The position numbers and the translations under genes are program-made. Below the pieces are notes generated by a model. The model saw only the letters and a list, made by a program, of their open reading frames with translations, did no database searches and had not been told where the DNA came from. Shown one piece after another: positions 38,901-51,197 of a DNA stretch of 64,000 bases; position 1 is the stretch's first letter; each line of letters begins with the position of its first letter. This DNA is from Anseranas semipalmata (Eukaryota > Chordata > Aves > Anseriformes > Anseranatidae), in contig VXAA01003315.1 in NCBI GenBank assembly GCA_013399115.1, positions 243,612 through 307,611 of the forward strand, in the 5' to 3' direction.

Positions 38901-39515
38901 CTACAAGAAATTAAAGGCATATTTTTTCTGTTCACTCGGTGTGTTTGACAGCATTTTGTATCTATTCAGACTCACTGTTTCCTCAGTGCAGTCATTTGGC
39001 TTCTTCCCATTTGTGCAGGCTTAGTAGCAGCTGAAAGGAGAAAACATTTTAAAGCAAGAGGAATAATACCGTAATGTCAAAAAGATTGGCAGGTAAAGTA
39101 GCTGAATCTCATAGGGACTCTCGATATTATTGATTTTATGGAGTCAATGGTATTTTTCTCATAAATACATAATCTGTACACATCTTGATAGACATAATAA
39201 AAGCCTAAATTATGTCTTGCAGTTAGATGATTAATTTGTGCTATTGCTCTGGACAGCCCTCTAAACATTTATCTCCCCCCTATTTTAGCTTAAGTTGTGG
39301 CACCATTTCATTATTCCTTTAGCAGAGCCATCCGAAGACGTTCGCATCCTGCCCACAGACACTTGTTCTTTCCCAGTCCCTGCCCAAAGTGCCCCCGCTT
39401 GTGCTGACTCGGCTCTTTCTGTGACCACGCTCCAAACCACAGCTTTGAAGTGGCTGGCTCTTTCAAAAGCACACAGAGACAAGCTAAATGGGCCTTTAAA
39501 AAAATCTTTATTTCC

Positions 39516-39532
39516 TTTTTTTTTTTTTTTTT
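39516..39532. repeat. T17 homopolymer run
   Basis: Seventeen T following TTTCC. The minus-strand lysine runs in overlapping frames come from this tract. Confidence 0.85.
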
Positions 39533-40787
39533 GCATAATTCCATTTTCTTTGAATGCACCGTTTCACAGTTCCACTTCCGAGCACAGCAGATAACTTTTT
39601 GATCAGCACGACGTGGGGCCTTTGAGGCTGATACAGGAAAAGATCTGGAACAAGCAGCAAGACCAACTACCAGTAAGAGCCTCTTAAATCAGATGTACAG
39701 CCAAAGACATAGTAACTCACTTGATAAATTTACCTGATTTAAATGTTGGATTCCTAAAACGAATAGAATGAATGACCTCTCGTGAGGGGATAAGTATCTG
39801 CAAGATTTTTGCAACCAATTTTGATATGGAGTTTCTCTTTAATACTCCTGTAAAACAGGGTGGCTTGGTTATAATTCCCATTCTAACAGCACCTGTAATT
39901 CAAAAGAAGGATGAGGACTTCCTGGAACAAAGCACCGTATGAGTACGACCTCGTTTTTATAGGAGGAAGCAAAGGCAAGCAGTGTTCCTTAGTGTCGACA
40001 GTGCGGCTGTCAAAATGGATTCAGCAGGCTGATGAAACAGGCAAAACCAAAGATGGGATGTCAAGCTAACAACACTGGCAAACCTGCTTGATTGTAAAGA
40101 TTTTTGAGTAACGCGGTAGAGAAGTCAGATGCCACAAGGCGCTTTTCGGTAACAGTAGCATTGTGCAGTCTTCTGGGTGCTCTTCAGGCTTCCTGCACGG
40201 GTCCGTGGCTGTGCTCTGGCAAGTGGCTCTGGAATTACGTCCCACAGAGTCTGGTGCAATGAAAACCTGCTTGTGGCTTCATGGGAATCGGCTACGTGGT
40301 CCTTACCCTATTCATGTCAATATTAGCATTGTGTCCTGTAGTGCGGCGTTGCCTTATAAAAGAAATCAGTAGTAGTAACAGTGTGAGTGCACTCTAGATG
40401 AAAATGAATATGAGCTTCCCCTTGCTTTTAGAAGGCTCTGGGATAAGGTCCCGTGGGAAAAAGGAAATGCTTTCTGACATAGGAAAGCTCTGTTCCCGCA
40501 CATCAGCTCAGCCTTTCGTGTTTGGTCTCCCTTGAAGCTAGTTGTAGCACTGCTTTGATGGATCCCTCCTGTGCCTGTAGTGCAGGGAGCGCCTGCTTCT
40601 TATCATGCTCACGATTCCCAGATAGGACAAAGCTGTCTAGACGCTAACTGCTTTGTATTAAACCCCTCAGTGCCCGATTTGAGCATGAGGCTTTATGGAT
40701 ACAGCTGTGCTTCAGTAAGCAAGAACAGATATACATTTATTATAATGTAATCTTGAGACTCGCTTCTGATTTCTCTTGTTCTCCTAG

Positions 40788-41035
40788 GATCTCATGTTCA
40801 CGTTCACGTTCACGTACACGCACACACACTTTCAGTTAGAGCAGCAGACAGAGCAGCGTGTGCCTCCTCCGAGGTACTCCAGATGGCATGGACCACCGCA
40901 GCCCGGGAGGATGCTGAGAACCTCCCGGTGCCTCCCCTCGCTCAGCTCCCTGCCCCACTCCGCGGCTGCATGCGCCGAACCCCGGTGCTGGAGCTCCAGC
41001 CGTGGGCTTGGGCTCTGCACCTGCTTTAAATGCGG
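40788..41035 (+). other. CpG-rich island, possible exon
   Basis: About 250 bp with roughly 18 CpG dinucleotides by hand count, set in AT-rich DNA that is nearly CpG-free. It is preceded by a good splice acceptor (ttctcttgttctcctag, AG at 40786-40787). Six bases later there is an ATG (40794), and the frame stays open for 86 codons to 41054. A weak donor (GCGG|GTACGC) would end the exon at 41035. The peptide is serine-, arginine- and cysteine-rich without a recognisable domain. The opposite strand is also open for 62 codons, which high GC alone can cause. It may be an exon, an orphan CpG island with promoter activity, or a GC-rich remnant. Confidence 0.3.
40796..40829. repeat. (GTTCAC)3 passing into (AC)n
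   Basis: Three perfect GTTCAC hexamers, then GTACAC and GCACACACAC. It sits at the upstream edge of the CpG-rich island and contributes four of its CpGs. Confidence 0.9.
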
Positions 41036-44000
41036 GTACGCATCTCTCAGATAAGCCCTTTCAGCAACTGTTCACATTTTCAGTAACCAAATGAGTGAAA
41101 GATAGGTTTCGGACTAATAATTTTTGTATAGTGATGGGATTCTGAAGTGAATAAGATTGTTGATAAATAAAATTTCTACTCCTAATTTATATATGAATAA
41201 TTAACAGCCTCCGCCAGACTCAGAGCTGCAAATTAACCAGTTCATAAATACTTCAGTCATCACTGTTTCATGCAATGACACTGTTTATTCTGCTTTGCAA
41301 GCTGGGCCCCTGGGAGACCAATACATGATTTTTTCAGAAAAGTAACAAAATAGTCATATTGGCTTTTTACCAGATTAATCCCACTCATTCAGGTATTTTT
41401 CTTTCACTTACATGCTCATGCCATTAACAGCAGATAATACAAGGAATTAATACTTGGATATTTGGGGGGAAAAAAGTCTGGGATATATACATTATTGCTG
41501 GTTAAAAAAAAAGCAGAAGGAGCTTGTCAGGCACCATGGTGGAGGGTGGAGATGTGACTATGCTGAAAACATTTTTGGTTGTTAACAAGCCATGCAGTTT
41601 CTTTCCAAGTCAATCCTCTGTAAAGTAGGGATGGTAATTCTTCACCAGGTAGCACAAGGCTGTCTTCTTTGAGATAAATGAGCAGGAGTTGGCCACTTGA
41701 TATATTTGGGAAGCACTACTGACATAAATTGATAGAAATTACATCTGATGGTGTCCATAAATGTTTCTGTCTATGCTGGGGAAGGGGAAATTATCCTCAC
41801 AGAAGGGCATGCTTTTCCATTGATTCTCTTCTGTCAATTTGCTGGAAGTCTGGTTGAAGAAGTCCAGTGAAAGAGACTTGGCATGCAAAAATCAGTGAAG
41901 ACACCTAGGGAGCCTGGCCACTCCTGTGCTCACTTTCCAACCTCTTCTTCAACCATATTTTTGCATTTCTTTAGATTTAGGGGTAGTCAAGCAAGGACAG
42001 GCTTAAAGGCCTATTAAATAATTTAGATTTGCATTAGCTTCCAAAAATAAAGGTATGGAAATTGAAAATATGTAAGACATGCTGCCAATCGTCTGATTTG
42101 CTTGAAGACTATTGCAAAGAAGTTCTTTTAAGTGCAACTTTTCGACACATGCACATACTTGTATTCTAGTGTTGAAGCATCAAGAAAAGCAGATAACCCG
42201 AAAGGCACCATGTGTGTCCTCCTGCGCTGGGCATGAGAATGAAAGAGGAGAGCTGATATCCATGAGTAGCACACAGCCCTGGAAGTCAACCCAGATATTT
42301 AACATGTTTCAAGAGTATTGCCATAATGTTAATTTAATGGCACAATTCCTATTTTACTGATTTCCGTTCCAAATACTATTATCAGTTAGTTATCATGAGA
42401 TCAATCGTTTTCTGAATACAATATGAACATTTTTCCCCCTATTCTCCAGGGGTGAAATACTATATTTTTTGCTTTCTAGAATTTTCACTCATGTGAAATG
42501 GTCGTAACAAGTAAGTTTAACTGTCTGCCTTCAAATGGATTACTTTGAAAATAAAAGAGGCTGCACTTGAATTTCAAGGTAGATTGCCATTAAGAATCTG
42601 ATTTGGGGTAGTCAATTGGTTTTGAAAAGATGAGATTTCCATGGAATTGCAGGCTGGGGGACCGCATAGCTCCCAGTCACGTGGGTATGGCACCTGTACC
42701 CCTGCTCCGAGGGAATTCAGACAAAGCTGACGTGCTTGGAATTTTTTCAGAGGCATTGAAATCTGTGAACAGATCAAAACAGTATTGGATATTGGCTAAT
42801 AGACATTCCTCTAAACAAAACATTTTAAATTAATATTTTCATGCTTAAATTTAAGTGTCTTTTTCATGCAGCTGTGATTTGTCATGAACAGAAGAATAAT
42901 TGAGAACGGGATTCCTAGCTACTGTTTCAGACACAGAAGGGGACACTGTGATTACCTTGCTAGCAGCTGCTCTCTTCAAATGAAGGACACTCTTATGGAG
43001 AAGTATAGAATATGAGAGGAATAAAATCAGTATATGTAAAGAGAACTAGGGATCTACTAAACCTACAAAATCAGCAGACGGATTCAGGCATCTGACTGAG
43101 TATTCTATAGGCTGGTTTCAGAACGATGTTTATGTCATTTTCATTTACTTTATAGATCCTCTCAGTCAAATCATTGGGGTATTTACTAGTGGGCAAAATC
43201 TGATGTAAGAGTACCCTGATGTCCACCTAGAAGATATCACCTTGATTCTTTCTGCTCAACACACCACTGTCTTAAGCTACAGCTTCGGCCTTGGCTGACT
43301 TATGAAAAGCATCTCTTAGCAATCATATTCATGGGGTTAGGGAGTAAACTAAGAAGCTGTGGGAACCTGTTAGCTGATTTTCATATATTCAAAACCAGGT
43401 TAGACATAATATTAACGAAGATGCTCATGGAAAGTTTTAAAAGTCACTTGGTTTTCCTCACATACTTATTTATGGATGCATCAAAAGAGACCTGGGCAAA
43501 TCAGAATCACAACAGTCTTGCATCAGCTGGAGAGGTTTTCTGGAGACTTGTATAGCTTTCTTTTCTCTCTACTAAAGCAAGAATAAAACAAAAAATGGTG
43601 ATGCACTGGTAATCACTGTGGCAACATTAAGTGAAAAAAGAACATAGCTTAGGATACTGCGAGAATAAAAGATGTTGGACAGATGTATTGTGGTAATAAG
43701 ATGTAAGTAGCATATGCTGTTGAGAGAGAAAGAAAAGTAAGGCTTTTGCTCAAGAAGTAAGCATAAATCTGAACTGAGAGCTGAAAGATCCTTGGTTTCA
43801 GCAAGACAACATTGATTCATGAACATTAATAAGAACATGCTTGTAAATCATCTTGTAAAACGGAGATCCATTTTGGTGGAAGGGTTAGTGATTTAGCATT
43901 TTATGAAGCAGGTTATCTTTTGAATCACTATGACATTAGTTTAAATTATTCCACGTTTACGTGACTGTAAGTAAGGTTCAGTCTGGGGAGTTGATTTGAT

Positions 44001-44490
44001 TTCCCTGTGCGTTAGCTTGGACTAGATTGCTTATTCCCAGAAAATGGCCCATTCCCCACCTATTCTGCTCATGGCATTTTTCTTTCACATGCCTCTGATG
44101 TACTGCAGGGGTTAAACATGCCACTTCCAATACCAAGATTAGTTGTCTGGGCAGAACATTGGAATCACTATCCCTATACCGCTATCAAAGCTTGCCAGAT
44201 AACCTCGAACAGCAGAAGGCTTCCACAGTTTTCAGTCTGCAGAAAGCAACCAGGAGCAGTGCATTTTCCACTGAGTTATTTAACAATTTTATGAAATATT
44301 GTTGTTGTAAAAAGATGGATAAACATTTATCTGTTAACCTCTTCTGTAATTCTGAGCTATAATTACAAGCCTCTACAATTCTAAAGTATGTTTGTATTGA
44401 TGACTTAAAACAGTGCTTTTCATTTAATTAGCAAAATATCTGATGTGATGCAGTATTAATTGCTAGAACAGTGAATATTTCTGATTTCAG
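41036..44490. other. Single-copy DNA, no gene seen
   Basis: AT-rich sequence with no recognised repeat. The part at 41200-41330 is repeat-free and of even composition and could be a conserved non-coding block. Open frames of 67-88 codons lack domains. Confidence 0.5.
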
Positions 44491-45303
44491 TGGTGGGTTG
44501 ACCTGGGCCAGCTGCCAGACGCCCACCCAGCCGCTCTCCCACTCCCCCTCCTCAACAGAATGGGGTAGAAAATAAGATGAAAGAGCTCGTGGGTTGAGAT
44601 AAAGACAGGGAGATCACTTACCAATTACCATCATGGGCAAAACAGGCTCGAATTGGGGAAAATTAATTTAATTTATTGCAAATTAAAAATAGGTTTGGAT
44701 AGCGAGAAACAAAGCCAAATTAGGGAAACACCTTCTGCCCAGAGTCCCCTTCTTCCCAGGCTCAACTTCACCCCTTCATTCCCGCCGCCAAGCAGGGCAG
44801 GGGACAGGGGAGTGGGGGCTGCGGTCAGTCCGTGGCGGCTCCTCTCTGCTCCCCTGCTCCAGCACGGGTCCTTCCCACAGGCTGCGGTCGTGCAGGATAA
44901 ACCTGCTCCAGCACGGGCTCCTCTCCACGGGCTGTGGCCTCCTTCAGGGAACATCCACCATGGCATGAGGTCCTCCACAGGCTGTGGGGAGATACTTACT
45001 TTATCGTCATCTCTCCACATGTTTCCACAGAGGAACTTCTGCTCTGGCGCCTGGAGGACCTCCTCCCCTTCCTTCTCCTCTGACCTTGGTGTTCACAGGG
45101 CTGTTTCTCTCACTGTTACCCCTCACTGTCCCTGCAGCGTTTTTGGCCCTGTTAAATACCTTTTCACAGATGTGCCACCAGCTTGGCTGATGGGTTCAGC
45201 TGTGTCCTGTAGGGGGTCTGCTCTGGAACTCCTGGTCCCTTCCCACAGAGGCCACCCCTGCAGCCTCCCCGGTGCCAACACCTTGCCACCTACACCCAGT
45301 ACA
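44491..45303 (-). mobile_element. Solo LTR of an avian endogenous retrovirus family
   Basis: The + strand starts TGGTGGGTTGACC and ends CACCCAGTACA, so on the minus strand the block reads TGTACTGG...CCCACCA, with the TG/CA ends expected of an LTR. About 813 bp, GC-rich, with an imperfect 49-bp tandem repeat (cctgctccagcacgggtcc- and -ctcc-type units from about 44853 and 44902). A related but shorter copy lies at 63836-64000. I recall this family as a common bird LTR, but its exact name is not given because I cannot search a library. No gag, pol or env sequence flanks it, so it is a solo LTR. The 6-8 bases outside the two ends do not match, so no target-site duplication is visible. The 226-codon + strand frame (44653-45333) runs antisense through the LTR and is a GC-driven shadow. 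Confidence 0.8.
44853..44950. repeat. Imperfect 49-bp tandem repeat inside the LTR
   Basis: Two units beginning CCTGCTCCAGCACGGG are offset by 49 bp and each continues with a CCACAGGCTG- or CCACGGGCTG-type block. Further diverged echoes follow to about 44990. The tandem unit is one mark of this LTR family. Confidence 0.7.
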
Positions 45304-45399
45304 GTGCTTTTCTGGGAAATGTTTAAAATATAAAGTTCTTAATATATGTGATTATCACAGTACAGAGCAACAATTTAAAGAGTCTCAGGTAATACAAGT

Positions 45400-45437
45400 G
45401 ATGTGTAGGTAATGATGTGTAGGTAATGATGTGTAGG
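45400..45437. repeat. 14-bp tandem repeat, about 2.7 copies
   Basis: GATGTGTAGGTAAT occurs twice perfectly (45400-45413, 45414-45427), followed by GATGTGTAGG. It lies about 100 bp beyond the LTR end. Confidence 0.92.
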
Positions 45438-46989
45438 CAAACCAAATAGAAAATTCAGTATTATAAGCTTTTTCTGCAGTTGCATCCTGCCTTTTTCTCA
45501 TGAGAGAGAAACAGTGGAGGACAGACCTGGATGAAAAATGAAACCCTGATCTGAAATTTCAAAGTTGTCCTGAATTCTTCTGTTTAAAACCTAATTTGTT
45601 TTATTCTGATGTCTTTGGAGATTTTCTTGCACTGGTTTTTAAAAGTGTCACAGAAAATTTTCAGGTGAGGAAACCCAGTTTTTAGTGAAGTGAAACATTG
45701 CATAACTATTTGGATAAATTTCACAGTGTTTCAGTTCATAAAAATGCTCTTTTAGGTACTATCCCCCTGTACTTATTAAAAAAAAAAAATCACACTCAAA
45801 TTTGACAGGATCACCTATTTACAAAACTTGTCAATAAGAGGCAAAATATATTTGTAGAAGCAGTAAGATTCTTTTTTTTTTTGTCCATCTCTTACACGAT
45901 CCAGACCCTGCGAGGTAATACAGCATCCAACACTGTACAAGTCAGAGCAGTGCATGTGGCCCTGTGTCCTAACTTCAGCCCACAAACAGGGAATGAGTGT
46001 CTTCCTTTAGTGCTAGAGAGGGGACCAGCCCTGGTCACTCATGGGAATGTCTTCCAGATGCAGGAGAAATGTTTCACCTGCAGACAGCAAGTCCAAATGC
46101 TTTCAGTGCATTGCACAGCCTCTTGTCCTCCAGGAGCTTCCCTTTGAAGGGAGCACCAGGTAGCATATCTCCTCTTTCTCAAGTGGAGGCTTGACGGTGT
46201 CCCTGGATGTGAGTTACTTCATGCAATGGGGTGGTAAATTAGCTTCCGGATCACCTGACTGAAACTTCGTAGCAATGCTGAGGTCCTTCCTGTCCTGCAA
46301 AAGTGCACATATAGAGAAAAAAATGCATCACATCTTCAAAGAGGTCCCACAGCAATGGCAGAGCTGCGCATCTGCATGATTTTTCAATTTCTGCTGGCAG
46401 TGACACCTGTGTAACTTCACAGAAGCGTACATGTAGCCTCGCGTGGCCTACAGATACATGAGACTGAACACTGGGCCTATTTAAACTATGATTTCTGTGA
46501 AACCAAGTCCAAAGCAAATATCCAAGAAACCTGTGTAATTCCAAAAGGAAAGTTAGACACCAAGAAAAAGGGTGATTGCGATGACTTTGATGGCAATAAT
46601 GTATTGTCATGCAAATGAAATGGATAATCTGTATGATTTCCAATGCAGTTAAACTATCTGTATAGACTCACACTGGACATAATATGGTGCGTTCATCCTA
46701 TTTAGCAGGGAGATTGATACACCATCCGAAGAACCAGTTATGCATGGTGATTCATTGTGCTGTGGTGCTGAAATGCAAGGTGGAGACATGAAGTGTATTG
46801 TGCCTATTTTCAGTAAATGGCTTTTCCTTGTAGGTGTGCTGATTTGTCTATATAGCATTCTCTTGATTATTGTTACTGAATAGGTGATCAGCATACAAAT
46901 TCTAAAAAAATCTGATTTAGCTTCAGATCTGTCATGCAGTTGCAACAGGATTGACCACCGTTTCTTACTGCAACTTCTTATTAGATGCT

Positions 46990-47068
46990 TTTATATATAT
47001 ATAATATATATATATATAATATATGTGTATTATGCTTATTATATATGCTTATATATATATATACATAT
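46990..47068. repeat. Interrupted (AT)n tract
   Basis: Almost 80 bases of TATA-type sequence broken by GTGTATTATGCTTATT. The tyrosine/isoleucine-rich frames across it are artefacts. Confidence 0.88.
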
Positions 47069-48068
47069 CCCCTTTCATCAACAATAACTCCAGTATTTAC
47101 TACAAGGAAGAGATAATAATGAGGAATACAAGAGAATATCTGCACTGTGGTGCAATGAGGTCAGGAGTTGAACACATTAGCTTTGGAGAGCTGTGGTCCA
47201 CACCAAAGGAAATTGTTGAGAACCTCTGCCTTCAACAATTCAGCCCGTGACATAGCAGTACTGTTTTGGAGCCAAATTACTCATCAGCTCTGGCTTCAGG
47301 CTTGGTCAAAAGCCTCAGTTTACCGTTGATTGGCTTTCATTTTTCTGACATAGTCATATTCATTTAGCCAGAATGCTGCAAAAGAAGGAGGAGAATGTTA
47401 AGAAAAGTAACTCCTGAAGGTAGACTAATCGCTTATATACAGACAATTAAACTTACAAGAAGATGCACATGGCGCAGACTTACTCTTGCCAAAATTTCAC
47501 AAGCAGGCATTTCCAGATTCTGGACAAAAAAAGTTGCACCATGCTGTGTCAATCTGTCTGTGTCTGAGGCTGACTGTCTCTTGGATGTATGGTTATTCTT
47601 CAATATCAGGAGCTTTACTCAGGCTGAATTACTATGCAACATATTGAGCATTGCTGTGCCTTGCTCGGAGTGCTTAGGGCTAAACGCAACTCTGGCAGGA
47701 AAATTAATGTGTCCCTTTTCTGCTTTATTTTATTTTAATTAAGGGAAGCAGTAAAGTTGTTCAAAGAAGCTTGCATTAAAAATACAAAATGCAAAAACCC
47801 AAATGAACCCACTTATATATGCTCACAATCAATATGTTATATGCCAAAATGGTAAAATACCTAAAGGAAGAATATTGCACTGTGCTGTCCCCAATGGATT
47901 TAAGAAGTATATTGTGAAGATGTTTATATTTACAAAATCATCTCTCCTTCTAAATAAGATTTGCTGCTATAAGATTGTAGGAAAGCACATGAACTTGGGA
48001 TGTTTATCTAAACTCACTCTGTGAGGTCCTTGACATTGGTCCATTGCTGGCAATATACATACCTATGT

Positions 48069-48105
48069 AGGTGTGTGTGTGCGTATATATATGTGTACAT
48101 ATATA
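48069..48105. repeat. (GT)n / (AT)n compound tract
   Basis: GTGTGTGTGTGCG followed by TATATATATGTGTACATATAT. Confidence 0.85.
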
Positions 48106-49498
48106 AACAAACTAATGAGAACCTATTTCACACTACAACAGCCTGCCTCAGTTTTCATCTGAGCACACATCTGAAGTGGGGAAAGATCATTATCCCTTCT
48201 CCAAGTATTAAACGGAGGCTCTGTAACTCCCCTCATATCTCTTAAGAAGCCTTTGGCAAAAGATGGAATTAAACCCATTATTTACCAGTCTCACGCTGCT
48301 GGTGTAACCGCTGACCTGAATGATGGACACAGTGCAGTTGTCTTCAATCTTTCATAAAATTTATTCACAATTTTCTTTCCACCTCTGATAGCTGTGTGTG
48401 ACCAAATTCCACGACAGCCAACGTGGTCAATGTTTTTTCTCCAGTAACTGTGCTACAACTTCATATATCCTGTGCTGACTCACACAGCCTTGGCTACTCA
48501 GATAATTGGGATCTCTGGAAAATTTGGATCTGTGTGCATCTGGAGTCTGACCACAGAAGAACTGGCACATATCTTTGATCTCATTGTTCCAAGAACTGAG
48601 AGTAGGAAAATTCAGCTGTGTTCCCTCAGCAATATGTCTCATACAGTCTTGGGAGCAAACAGCTCATTAGGATCACTGGTGTTTGCTACACAGAATTGAA
48701 CCATTTAGGCTTGGGGATAGATTTGCCTCTTAGCTGAACTAGCGAGAGTGAGAGTGTATGGGGTCGTCTTCTCTAGTTTCTCCAGTCTGCAAGTTGTCTT
48801 CACACGTGCATGTTAGCATGATGGGACTAAACAAATGAAGTCATTACTGGGAACACAATGTATATTCTTAACGTCAGAACCATGCTTAAGTTGCATCAAT
48901 GCACAGTGCAGATATGTGCTTTTGATGCAATAAATCTAATATCAAAGAAAAAGCAAAGAAAGCAGCTATAAACTGTGATAGCTAAAACATTTAGTCAGAT
49001 TGTTTGGATAGGCTACCAGGAAGTATCATACTTAGTAAAAATAAGTGTCAAGTGTGCTTCACAGATAATAACGACTTTATTGGTTAGGCTGTAGCTAATT
49101 TTCTCATGAGATATGTCATCACAATTCCATCTAATTTAATCTGGAATTGCAGTAATACACGATCATGAAGTAGACATCAGCAACTGTCTATCAGGTGTTA
49201 TGGCACCATAACTCTTCCTTTCTGAGTGCCATTTCTTAGTGTCCCTTCAGTCTGACTTTTAATAATAAGTAGCATGACTAGTGATAGTGTTAATCATTTC
49301 CCTTTTTAATTGCCTTGTTTGGAAAATGGGTAGAGGGGGTACAAGAGAGAGAAAAGAAACTTCATATCAGTGTATCCTTTCTTCATTTTACATCAGTGTC
49401 TATGAGTAATAAGGAGGCATAAAGCTGTGACCACTGTGAAGGACGTGAAGCTAGAATATTTGAGATCACACAGCTCTTTTGTCTGTTCCTCTATATGC

Positions 49499-49530
49499 AA
49501 AAAAAAAAAAGAAAAAAGAAAAAAGAAGAG
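49499..49530. repeat. A-rich tract with G interruptions
   Basis: Twelve A, then GAAAAAAGAAAAAAGAAGAG. A simple purine tract. Confidence 0.85.
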
Positions 49531-51119
49531 TATAAGAGATTACTTACCTAGCATTGAGTCCTTCAGAACAACATGTTTTTGGTGATAGCTCTTATTCCTT
49601 CTCTAAATTTTACTTGCATGAGAAATGACCCTAACATCAGTAAGACTGATTATTTGGGGAAGAACGGCACATACAAGCAAAGGCATAGGATGACATCAGT
49701 GATGATCAGTGATTATCCAGAGCCCAAGAAGACAATGACAGGGCTCTTGCATTGGTCGTTGTAAGAGCAGAAATAAATCCCAGTAATTTGTATTTTTTAT
49801 CCTCCTTTGAACAAATAGTCAGTGTTAACTATTTCTCATCATCTTCCAGGTCGTTCAAAATATTTTTCTTTTGCATGTGTACCTATCAATTTTCACTTTT
49901 TCAGGGATATATAGCTGGAAATAGACCCTATGCAGGCAGCAATGTATTTGTGATCCTGTCTGTGAAAGATAAGTGACTGTAAGCAAGTAAAGTGCTTTCA
50001 GCTCCAATGCACAGATCGGAGAACACGTACATATTCTGGTAGTGTAAATGAGTGTCTTTCCCTTCACACTTCTTTGCCATATAATAGCAAGAATTTCTGA
50101 CTTTTCACAAATGTTGAAAAGCACAGCTGAACACATACGAGCCATGGTCACTCTTACTCCAATTTTTGTGTTTTGAATTGACTGGAATATGCCATGCTTT
50201 ATTAATTACAGGCACGTGTCTGTTCTTAGGTGCATGCTGATGCAAGTTTGTAGAGGGCTAGAGAATCACTCTGCATCCTGTGGTTGAGCTCTAATGCCTG
50301 GATATTCACGATGAAAAACAGAACTGATAAAAAAGATGTATAATACTTGGTCTCCAGTTTGGCCTTTGAATACTTCTGCTGACATGGGTGCTCTGTACAG
50401 AACTTGGTTATGTGTGATATGCACACCAAAGTACCCCCAAAATAACTATTTTCAGCTTAAACCTTCTCTTTCCTTTCCACTGTCTGATAGATCTTTTAAG
50501 AGCCCTTAATTCTCATTTGCAGATGGGAAGTCTCATACTTTTCCTCTGTTTCCTTAATCCTTGCCTTTGTGACTAAGCTGCCTTGAAGCAGCTAGTTGTC
50601 GTGGGAGGGTTGGACATCACCGTGGCATGGTGGCATGCAATACCTCCAGGATAAGGCCTGGTTATTCAGAAGGACCTTTTCTCTTTTGGTGCCCTCTCTT
50701 AATGCAGCCCTCAGTGAGGCTCCTAAACCTGCAGTGACCTCCAGTCAAAAATTAATGGTCGTTGTCAACTTCAGTTCGGTTATGTAGCACAAGTATACCT
50801 CATCTGTGGCCCAGGGCAATAGAGGCAGTGTGACAGCCCTTCTGCTACTATGTGGAAATGGAGCAGGAACAAGTTCAGGGGGTAACTAGCTGATTTCTCT
50901 GGCATTTCTGTTTCAGCGAAATGGAGGTAGAGTTGTCTCCAGCACTGGGTTGCTCCATGGGTAAGAAATATCTTCAGGAGAGGAGGCCAAGGGTGGTGAG
51001 GCCGGTCCAGCTGGTAGACTGTTCCTGAGGCTGCCGCAGCCAGGTCTGGGCAGAAAATCAGGGAAGAGCAACCCAGCTTGTGAAGCTACCAGCTGGCTCA
51101 GGTCTCTTGGTCACATATG

Positions 51120-51197
51120 AAAAAAAAAAANNNNNNNNNNNNNNNNNNNNNNNNNNNNNNNNNNNNNNNNNNNNNNNNNNNNNNNNNNGGGGGGGGG
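51120..51197. other. Assembly gap between an A run and a G run
   Basis: Eleven A (51120-51130), 58 undetermined bases (51131-51188), then nine G (51189-51197). The homopolymers at both lips suggest that reads stopped in low-complexity sequence. Nothing across this point, including the frame that nominally spans it, can be interpreted. Confidence 0.97.

Larger units (their letters stand above)
25597..40787. other. 15 kb of single-copy DNA, no gene seen
   Basis: No interspersed repeat was recognised in this stretch. Simple repeats lie at 32999-33027, 33467-33489, 35255-35287, 35877-35933 and 39516-39532. Blocks at about 30430-30560 and 35515-35650 look like conserved non-coding DNA (balanced base composition, homeodomain and TGTCA-type motifs), judged by eye only. 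A GC-richer segment at 38165-38400 has short frames open on both strands and may be a non-coding exon or nothing. Confidence 0.45.
45304..51130. other. Single-copy DNA with AT-rich microsatellites
   Basis: It contains a 14-bp tandem repeat at 45400-45437, long AT tracts at 46990-47068 and 48069-48105, and an A/G tract at 49499-49530. Frames of up to 130 codons (46251-46643 minus, 47395-47742 plus) show no domain or coding bias that I can see. Confidence 0.5.

Noticed and set aside
44653..45333. The longest open frame of the window (226 codons, +)
   Set aside because: It runs antisense through the GC-rich LTR and out into its flank, has no domain, and is explained by low stop frequency in GC-rich repeats.
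46251..46643. 130-codon minus frame
   Set aside because: No domain, and AT-rich third positions like the background.
46884..47250. Tyrosine/isoleucine-rich frames
   Set aside because: They are translations of the AT microsatellite.
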